A stretch of 5,982 nucleotides of DNA from assembly GCA_945872195.1 (NCBI GenBank), contig CAMBZO010000179.1:1-5982 (forward strand), read 5' to 3'. The translations under genes and the position numbers were made by a program. This DNA comes from Akkermansia muciniphila. Lineage in GTDB: Bacteria > Verrucomicrobiota > Verrucomicrobiia > Limisphaerales > SXTU01. Positions 1 through 5,150 of this stretch are shown in pieces. The stretch's first letter is position 1, and each line of letters opens with the position of its first letter. The notes under the pieces are model-generated. The model ran no database searches, was not told the origin of the DNA, and saw only the letters and a list, made by a program, of their open reading frames with translations.

Positions 1-189
1 CACGGCGAGAGCGACCCCTGGGGCTACAAGCCGCTGAACCGCGAGCACCCCACCACCTGCTACGACATCCACGCCACCATGCTCCACCTGCTCGGCATCC
101 AGCACGAGCAGCTCACCTTCCGCCACAACGGCATCGACCGCCGCCTCACGGACGTGCACGGCGAAGTCATCAAGGAGCTACTCGGATGA
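1..189 (+). CDS. DUF1501 family protein, C-terminal fragment (5' end outside window)
   Basis: Frame 1 is open from the first base to a TGA at 187-189 and gives 62 residues. The fragment contains a YDIHATMLHLLG segment, then LTFRHNGIDRRLTDVHGEVIKELL. This histidine-rich motif, LHLLG followed by RLTDVHG near the end, is the usual C-terminus of the DUF1501 proteins (PF07394) abundant in Planctomycetota and Verrucomicrobiota. Those proteins have an alkaline-phosphatase/sulfatase-like fold, are normally exported through a Tat signal, and often sit beside cytochrome-domain (PSD1-type, DUF1549/DUF1553) genes. Their biochemical role is not settled. Only the tail is present here, so the catalytic region and signal peptide cannot be checked. 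The stop overlaps the next ATG as ATGA, which indicates translational coupling to the haem protein gene. Confidence 0.85.
   Translation, partial: HGESDPWGYKPLNREHPTTCYDIHATMLHLLGIQHEQLTFRHNGIDRRLTDVHGEVIKELLG
172..177 (+). promoter_or_regulatory. Shine-Dalgarno sequence AAGGAG for the haem protein gene
   Basis: AAGGAG lies inside the last codons of the DUF1501 gene, 8 bases before the ATG at 186. This is near-ideal spacing and supports 186 as the true start rather than the in-frame ATG at 240, which has no such sequence before it. The starts at 3446, 4129 and 5140 have no comparable purine-rich site. Confidence 0.75.
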
Positions 190-3100
190 AAACCACTCGT
201 ATGGAGCGCGGACGCTTACGTCCGCAGCCGAACTCACCGATGCGGACGTGGGCGTCCGCGCTCCAGTCACGAGTGTGCCTTGCCATCCTGCTCGCCAACG
301 CGCCAATTGCCCCCGCCCAAATCCCCCCGCCCACCGACGCGCCGAAGCCGCGCACGCCGGAGGAGAGCGCCGCGGCGTTCAAGCTGCCCGCCGGCTTCCG
401 CATGGAAGTCATCGCGAGCGAGCCGCTGCTCGCATCGCCGTCGGGCATCTGCTGGGACGAGCGTGGGCGGCTGTTCGTGGGCGAACTCCACGGCTACAAC
501 CTCGCCGGCCAGCTCGACATCGAGGAACTCAATAAAACCGGCAAGCTCGATACTCAGGTCCGCCGCGTCCAGGCCGACCCGAAGCACAAGCAAGCCGCCG
601 ATAAGGGGACCTTCGGCGTCGTGAAGATGCTCACCGACACAAACGGCGACGGGCGCATGGACAAGGCCACTGTCTTCGCCGACGGCTTGCCTCCCGTTTA
701 CGGACTCGTGCGCGCGCGCGGCGGCATCATCGTGGCCTGCGCGCCGCACATTATTTTCCTCGCCGACCGTGATGGCGACGGCAAGGCCGAGGTGCGCGAA
801 ATCCTCTTCACCGGTTTCGGCATCGGCGAACTAGAGCGCGGCATCAACGCACCGCAATGGGGCGCGGACGGCTGGATTTACTTCGGTCGCGGCTGGCCCG
901 GCGGACCCATCACCGGCCCCAAGCTCGCGCAGCCCGTCACCTTGCCCGGCTCGGACTTCCGCATCCGCGCGGACGGCAGCGCCATCGAGCCAGTCACGGG
1001 CAACACGGCCACGTTTGGCTTCACGTTCACCGAGGCGGGCGACCGCTTCACCGTGACGACGCGGAATAGTTTCTTCGTCGCGCCGTTGCCGTGGCGTTAC
1101 CTCGTGCGTAACCCGGACGCCGCCGCCGGCGCGTTGCAGGTCGCCACGGGCGACGGGCGCGCCTACTCGATTTCCAAGCCGCATCCGTGGCGGCAGAAAC
1201 GCGCGGAGGATGCGGCTTACTCCAAATACTACCGCGACCGCTACGGTGCCGCCGAGAGCGATGCGAGCGGTTGGTTCACGTCCGCGTGCGGGCCGCTCCT
1301 CTATCAAGACCACACGCTGCCGGGCTTGCACGGTCACTACTTCATCTGCGAACCGTCGGGCAACATCATCCATCGCTCGCTCATCGAAGCTGACGGCCCC
1401 GCGCTGAAACTCCGACGCGCACCGGGCGAGGAGCAGTCCGAGTTCGCCGCCACCACGGACCAATGGAGCCATCCGATGCACCTGCTGCACGGCCCAGACG
1501 GCGCGATTTGGGTCGTGGACTACTACCGCGAAATCATCGAGGACTACTCCGCCATCCCGCGCCATCTCCAGCAGCAATACGGCCTCTACGCCGGCCACGA
1601 CCGCGGGCGCATCTACCGTCTCACACACGAGCAGAAAGCACCCACGCCCGCCGCCGATATGAGCAAACTGGACGTGAAGTCGCTCGCCCGCGAAGTCGCC
1701 AGCCCGCTCCTGTGGCGTCGGCAAACGGCGCAACGGCTGCTGGTTGAGCGAGGTGAAAAGTCCGTTGCTTCCGTGCTACGCGAACTGCTCGGCGCCAAGA
1801 CCTCCGAGCCGTCCGCGCTCATCACCGCTCTTCGCACACTCGACCAACTCGGCGCACTCACGCCGGGCGACCTCATCCCATTCGTCAGCCACAGCGCGGA
1901 GTCTGTCCGCGTCCACGCGTTGGAAGTCGGCGACCACTGGCTCGCCCAGCCGGAAGGCCGCGCCCTCCTCGACGCCACGCTCGCTGCCGCCGCCGCCGAG
2001 CAAAGCCCGCGCGTGCAAATCCAGTTCGCCCTCAGCTTGGGCGAGAGCCGCGACCCGCGCGCGTTTGCGATGCTCGCCCGCTTCGCCCGCGAACGGCTCG
2101 GCGTGCGCTGGATGGACTCAGCGATTCTCTCGTCGCTGCACCGCCGCGGCGGCGAGATGCTCGCGGAGCTTCTGCGTGAGCCGGGCGGTTCCGCGCCGTT
2201 GCTGAGTGCGTTGACCAAATCCATCGCCGCCAGCCGTGATGAAGCCGAACTGGCCCGCACCCTTAAGTTGCTCGCGCCCGCCAATCCCGAAACGCAGGCC
2301 ACCGTCCTCGACGGTCTTGCCAAGGGCCGCAAGAACGCCCCGCGAAAGCCGCTCGCCGACAAGTCCGCGCGCGCCAGTCTCGCGAAGCTCGCCGCGAGTC
2401 CCACCGCCGCCGTCCGCACCGCCACACGCGCATTGGAAGACACGTTTGTTCTCACCTTGAGCGAGGGCGAGACCTTCACCGGCCCCGCAGTGGCGGCCAC
2501 CACCGAGGTGAGCGACGCGACCTTCCGCAAGTTCACCGTCGCGCTCACCGGTCCGCGCGACGCGAAGCGCGGCCACGAGATTTTCACGCTCGCCTGCGCC
2601 ACGTGTCATCGCATCGGCAAGGAAGGCCACGACTTCGGCCCGGACTTGCTCGGCGAACTCGGTGTCGCCGAGGAGACGCTCGTGCGCCACATGCTCCTGC
2701 CCAACGAGCGCATCCGCCCCGGCTTCGAGACGACTGTGGTGGACACGCGCGACGGCGCGTCCGTGGTCGGTCTGCTCAAGGACGACGGCGCGACGAGTCT
2801 CACGCTCGCGCAACCCAATGGCGCGGAGCAGGTGCTGCTGCGCAAGGACGTGAGCGGCGTGCGGCGCGTGGCCGGCTCGCTCATGCCGTCCTTCGCGGAG
2901 GCGCTGGCACCCACCGACCTCGCCAGCCTGCTGACATGGCTGCGCAGCAATCTACGCGCGGACGCCGGCGAGCGCGTGGCGCTCTTCGACGAGGAACCCG
3001 GCTTCGCCGCGCTGCTCAACGAAGAGGCGGGCACCGCGACCATCGAGAGCACCGGCGCGGCCTTCGGCAAACTCTGCTTGCGCATCACACCGCCGCAACG

Positions 3101-3449
3101 CGCGGGCCGGCAGATTTCCGGTTGGAACTACCGCATCGTCGAGAAGCCCGCCGCGACGAACGAATTCCGTTTCCTCCGCCTCACGTGGCGCACCAGCAGC
3201 GCGGGCGTGATGGTCGAGCTGGCCAGCTCTGGTCGATGGCCTAAGGCCGAAGACCAAAACGGCCGCTACTACGCCGGCCGCAACACCACGAACTGGCAGG
3301 CCCGCCAAGCCAGCCCCACGGCCCCACGCGAGTGGGACACCGTCACGCTCGACCTGTGGAAGGACATGGGCGCCTTCACGCTCACCGGCCTCGCGCCGAC
3401 GGCGATGGGCGGCGACGCGTGGTTCGACCGGATTGAATTGCTGAGATGA
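186..3449 (+). CDS. Exported PVC-type propeller / HEAT-like / c-type haem protein (TIGR02604 + TIGR02603 type)
   Basis: This is a 1087-residue exported protein. A signal peptide has its hydrophobic stretch at about residues 30-42 and probable cleavage after APA (residue 44). Residues 55-485 match the PVC 'membrane-bound dehydrogenase' N-terminal domain (TIGR02604), a beta-propeller opening with LPAGFRMEVIASEPLLASP. It has two calcium-loop-like motifs, DTNGDG (151-156) and DRDGDG (194-199). Residues about 490-770 are helical, HEAT-like repeats. A mono-haem domain (TIGR02603 type, about 785-925) has CATCH at 804-808 and a probable distal Met ligand, M900, in GSLMPSF. The tail, about 931-1087, is beta-rich and ends NTTNWQAR...LTGLAPTAMGGDAWFDRIELL; I recall similar tails on other PVC proteins, and it may be a jelly-roll binding domain. 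A periplasmic sugar-dehydrogenase or electron-transfer role is usually assumed for the family but is not demonstrated. Both ends overlap neighbours by ATGA. A palindromic repeat interrupts the signal peptide n-region (residues about 6-27). Confidence 0.92.
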   Translation: MKTTRMERGRLRPQPNSPMRTWASALQSRVCLAILLANAPIAPAQIPPPTDAPKPRTPEESAAAFKLPAGFRMEVIASEPLLASPSGICWDERGRLFVGELHGYNLAGQLDIEELNKTGKLDTQVRRVQADPKHKQAADKGTFGVVKMLTDTNGDGRMDKATVFADGLPPVYGLVRARGGIIVACAPHIIFLADRDGDGKAEVREILFTGFGIGELERGINAPQWGADGWIYFGRGWPGGPITGPKLAQPVTLPGSDFRIRADGSAIEPVTGNTATFGFTFTEAGDRFTVTTRNSFFVAPLPWRYLVRNPDAAAGALQVATGDGRAYSISKPHPWRQKRAEDAAYSKYYRDRYGAAESDASGWFTSACGPLLYQDHTLPGLHGHYFICEPSGNIIHRSLIEADGPALKLRRAPGEEQSEFAATTDQWSHPMHLLHGPDGAIWVVDYYREIIEDYSAIPRHLQQQYGLYAGHDRGRIYRLTHEQKAPTPAADMSKLDVKSLAREVASPLLWRRQTAQRLLVERGEKSVASVLRELLGAKTSEPSALITALRTLDQLGALTPGDLIPFVSHSAESVRVHALEVGDHWLAQPEGRALLDATLAAAAAEQSPRVQIQFALSLGESRDPRAFAMLARFARERLGVRWMDSAILSSLHRRGGEMLAELLREPGGSAPLLSALTKSIAASRDEAELARTLKLLAPANPETQATVLDGLAKGRKNAPRKPLADKSARASLAKLAASPTAAVRTATRALEDTFVLTLSEGETFTGPAVAATTEVSDATFRKFTVALTGPRDAKRGHEIFTLACATCHRIGKEGHDFGPDLLGELGVAEETLVRHMLLPNERIRPGFETTVVDTRDGASVVGLLKDDGATSLTLAQPNGAEQVLLRKDVSGVRRVAGSLMPSFAEALAPTDLASLLTWLRSNLRADAGERVALFDEEPGFAALLNEEAGTATIESTGAAFGKLCLRITPPQRAGRQISGWNYRIVEKPAATNEFRFLRLTWRTSSAGVMVELASSGRWPKAEDQNGRYYAGRNTTNWQARQASPTAPREWDTVTLDLWKDMGAFTLTGLAPTAMGGDAWFDRIELLR
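194..275 (+). repeat. GC-rich palindromic repeat element (REP/MITE-like) inside the signal-peptide coding region
   Basis: The core is a near-perfect inverted repeat. Bases 202-215 (TGGAGCGCGGACGC) are exactly complementary to 252-265, and 218-226 (ACGTCCGCA) to 241-249. The two bases between the arms on each side (216-217 TT and 250-251 GG) form G-U wobbles in RNA. Together this is a 25-bp stem around a 14-base loop (227-240). The 7-mer GCGGACG or its complement occurs four times (208-214, 219-225, 242-248, 253-259), so two small side hairpins could form instead. Outside a short bulge (201 against 266-268), CACTCGT at 194-200 pairs with ACGAGTG at 269-275, extending the symmetry to 82 bases. 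The element is read through in frame, adding about 22 residues to the haem protein. The architecture looks like a dispersed palindromic repeat; from memory, similar ones are common in verrucomicrobial genomes. Only one copy is visible here. Confidence 0.8.
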
Positions 3450-4132
3450 AACGACTACTCCTACTCGCTCTCGCATGCATCGCGTTCGCGGCCTCTGCCG
3501 CCGAGCCGCTGCGCATCGTCACGCTTGGCGACTCCATAACCAAGGGCGTGCGCCCCGGCGTGAAGGCGGAGGAGACGTTTGCCGCGCGCTTGGAAGCCGC
3601 CTTGCGTGCGGCCGGCGTGGAAGTTTCCGTAGCCAACGTCGGCATCGGCAGCGAGCGCACGGACCAAGCGTTAAGGCGCCTCGCCAAGGACGTTCTCTCG
3701 CACAAGCCCTCCGTCGTCACCCTCATGTATGGCACCAACGACAGTTACGTGGACCAGGGCAAGAGCGCCTCGCGCATCACCGTGGAGGAGTATCGCACGA
3801 ACCTGCTTCGCCTCGTGGCGGAACTTCGCGCCGCCGGGGTCACGCCCGTGCTGATGACCGAGCCGCGCTGGGGCAAGACCGCCAAGCTCAACGGCGTCGG
3901 CGAGCATCCGAACGTGCGGCTCGAGAAGTATGTCGCCGCCTGCCGCGCCGTGGCCGCTGAGATGCGCGTGCCGCTTGTGGACCACTTCGCTCACTGGACC
4001 GCTGCTGAAGCCAAGGGCACCGACCTCGGCACTTGGACCACGGACCAATGCCATCCGAATCCGGATGGGCACCGCGTGCTTGCTGATTTGATGCTGCCCG
4101 TCCTCCGTGCGGCACTCACGCCAACCCAATGA
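3446..4132 (+). CDS. Exported SGNH/GDSL-type esterase
   Basis: This is a 228-residue SGNH-family hydrolase, the usual size for a single-domain member. A clear signal peptide starts MKRLLLLALACIAFAASA, with probable cleavage near residue 19. All four SGNH blocks are present: GDSI with nucleophile Ser30 (block I), NVGIGSERT with Gly66 or Gly68 as oxyanion candidate (block II), GTND with Asn98 (block III), and DQCHPNPDGH with the Asp200/His203 pair (block V). These enzymes cleave esters such as acetyl groups on xylan, rhamnogalacturonan or other glycans, or acyl chains on lipids. The exact substrate cannot be read from the motifs. The ATG overlaps the haem protein stop as ATGA, with no good ribosome-binding site, so re-initiation by terminating ribosomes is likely. 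The stop overlaps the next gene in the same way. With all catalytic residues intact it should be active outside the cytoplasm. Confidence 0.93.
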   Translation: MKRLLLLALACIAFAASAAEPLRIVTLGDSITKGVRPGVKAEETFAARLEAALRAAGVEVSVANVGIGSERTDQALRRLAKDVLSHKPSVVTLMYGTNDSYVDQGKSASRITVEEYRTNLLRLVAELRAAGVTPVLMTEPRWGKTAKLNGVGEHPNVRLEKYVAACRAVAAEMRVPLVDHFAHWTAAEAKGTDLGTWTTDQCHPNPDGHRVLADLMLPVLRAALTPTQ

Positions 4133-4995
4133 AGCACTTCTCCACTCACCGCCTCGGGCGCGCAGTGCCGCTGGGCTTGCTGCTTTGCACGTTGTTCCAC
4201 TCCGTCATCACCGCCCGCGCTGCGCACCTGAAGCTCGTCATTCTCACCGGCCAGTCCAACTCGCTCGGCACGACGGACGGCGACGGAGCCGAGCCTTCGC
4301 CGGGCGCTGATGCCGCCGACAAGGACGTGCGCTTCTGCTGGCACAACCTGGCCAATGCCGCCAAATCGCTCGGCGACTCGGGCGGCGCGTTCACCACGCT
4401 GCGAGAACAGCAGGGCGGCTTTTACAAAGGCAGCGCCACGCACTGGGGACCGGAGATAGGCTTTGGCCGTCGCCTGCATCGCGCGGGCGTGCGGGACTTC
4501 GGCATCATCAAGGCCAGCCGTGGGGGCGGCGGAAACTCCTTCTGGTCCAAGACCGCCGCCGACCATCACATGTATGACCACGTGCTGAAGACGGTCACTG
4601 CCGCGACGACGGACCTCGTCAAGGGCGGGCACACGTTTGAAATCATCGGCCTGTTGTATCTCCAAGGCGAAAGCGACTCACCCGCCGAGGCGGCCATTGC
4701 GGACACGCGCATCCAAGAGCTGGCGGACAACCTCCGCCGCGACCTGCCACACGCGAAGGCCTTGCACACGGTCATCGCCGGCATCGCCGCCACCGGGGCT
4801 ACACGCGACACAGTGCGGGCGAAGCACGCGGCGGTGGCGACGGCGGACGCGGCGCTGTTCAGCTCCTTCAGCACCACCGACCTGCGCGACCAGATGCCCG
4901 ACCGGCTCCATTTCAACAAGCCCGCCAAAATCGCCATTGGCGAACGTTTCGCGGAGGTGTGTCTAACCAAGCTCCCTCTGCGTCCGGCCCCATGA
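4129..4995 (+). CDS. Exported sialate O-acetylesterase-like (SASA/CE6-type) carbohydrate esterase
   Basis: This is a 288-residue protein. A basic n-region (MKHFSTHRLGR) and hydrophobic stretch (about residues 13-27) form a signal peptide, with likely cleavage after ARA (residue 31). The mature part matches the SASA domain (PF03629; sialate O-acetylesterase and CE6 acetyl xylan esterases). LTGQSNSLG carries nucleophile Ser43, GPEIGFGRRL (107-116) is the family's conserved helix, LQGESDS (178-184) the central motif, and DRLHFN gives the Asp258/His261 pair. SASA enzymes remove O-acetyl groups from sialic acids or plant polysaccharides. The short, single-domain form and the context fit a polysaccharide acetylesterase better than a sialate-specific one, but this is inference. 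It is distinct in sequence from the SGNH esterase just upstream, so the two are not tandem duplicates. It overlaps the upstream gene by ATGA with no visible ribosome-binding site. Its stop lies in CATGATG, so a further ATG (4992) overlaps it. Confidence 0.92.
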   Translation: MKHFSTHRLGRAVPLGLLLCTLFHSVITARAAHLKLVILTGQSNSLGTTDGDGAEPSPGADAADKDVRFCWHNLANAAKSLGDSGGAFTTLREQQGGFYKGSATHWGPEIGFGRRLHRAGVRDFGIIKASRGGGGNSFWSKTAADHHMYDHVLKTVTAATTDLVKGGHTFEIIGLLYLQGESDSPAEAAIADTRIQELADNLRRDLPHAKALHTVIAGIAATGATRDTVRAKHAAVATADAALFSSFSTTDLRDQMPDRLHFNKPAKIAIGERFAEVCLTKLPLRPAP

Positions 4996-5150
4996 TGCGC
5001 CGCCGCCTCATCGCGCTCAGGTTCACTTTTCCTGCAGCTCCGCCCGGCCAGCAGGAGATGATTTCGGCGCGCGACCTTTTGAGTGCCAGAGGCGTCTTTG
5101 CCCGGGGTCGCATGCTGACTACCGCGAACGAATTTGTTTATGTGGAATAG
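4992..5150 (+). CDS. Doubtful small reading frame, 52 residues, in the gap before the last gene
   Basis: An ATG at 4992-4994 overlaps the preceding stop as ATGA, the same geometry as the three real junctions in this operon. The frame then runs to a TAG at 5148-5150. It starts MMRRRLIALRFTFPAAP, which resembles the basic n-region of a signal peptide, but the rest shows no hydrophobic core, domain or motif I recognise. It overlaps the start of the alpha/beta hydrolase gene by 11 bases in another frame. It could be a short coupling (leader) peptide, the remnant of a damaged gene start, or chance; chance is the default in DNA this GC-rich. Confidence 0.2.
   Translation: MMRRRLIALRFTFPAAPPGQQEMISARDLLSARGVFARGRMLTTANEFVYVE
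4996..5139. other. Intergenic stretch with no convincing feature
   Basis: This 144-base interval is the only break in the otherwise overlapping gene chain. I see no convincing sigma-70-like promoter pair, no strong terminator (no GC stem with a T-run), and no copy of the palindromic repeat found at 194-275. There are only weak inverted matches, such as TCCTGC (5030-5035) with GCAGGA (5051-5056), and GCGACC (5071-5076) with GGTCGC (5106-5111). The last bases before 5140 are noticeably more AT-rich (GAATTTGTTT), which may ease ribosome access to the next start. A promoter here remains possible but is not visible. Confidence 0.5.

Noticed and set aside
831..2813. Long open frames on the minus strand across the haem protein gene (about 160 to 330 residues)
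   Set aside because: They lie antisense to a gene with clear domain homology. They are arginine/alanine-rich low-information translations and are expected in GC-rich DNA, where stop codons are rare in the shadow frames.
240..3449. Alternative start of the haem protein at the in-frame ATG 240
   Set aside because: There is no ribosome-binding site before it, and it lies inside the palindromic repeat. The ATG at 186 has AAGGAG at 8 bases and the ATGA overlap. The shorter form would still have a signal peptide, so it is not excluded outright.
2985..3449. Idea that the C-terminal part of the haem protein is a separate gene or a fused neighbour
   Set aside because: The frame is continuous, with no internal start or ribosome-binding site, and similar tails seem to occur on other PVC proteins, so it is treated as a domain of the same protein.
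3446..3490. Possible lipoprotein signal in the SGNH esterase (Cys11 after LALA)
   Set aside because: The residues before Cys11 (A-L-A) do not fit a lipobox with Leu at -3, and the hydrophobic stretch before it is too short. Ordinary signal peptidase cleavage near residue 19 fits better.
5030..5111. Possible terminator or riboswitch stems in the gap before the last gene
   Set aside because: The pairings are only 6 bp with loops of 15-29 bases, there is no T-run, and no conserved riboswitch core is recognisable.
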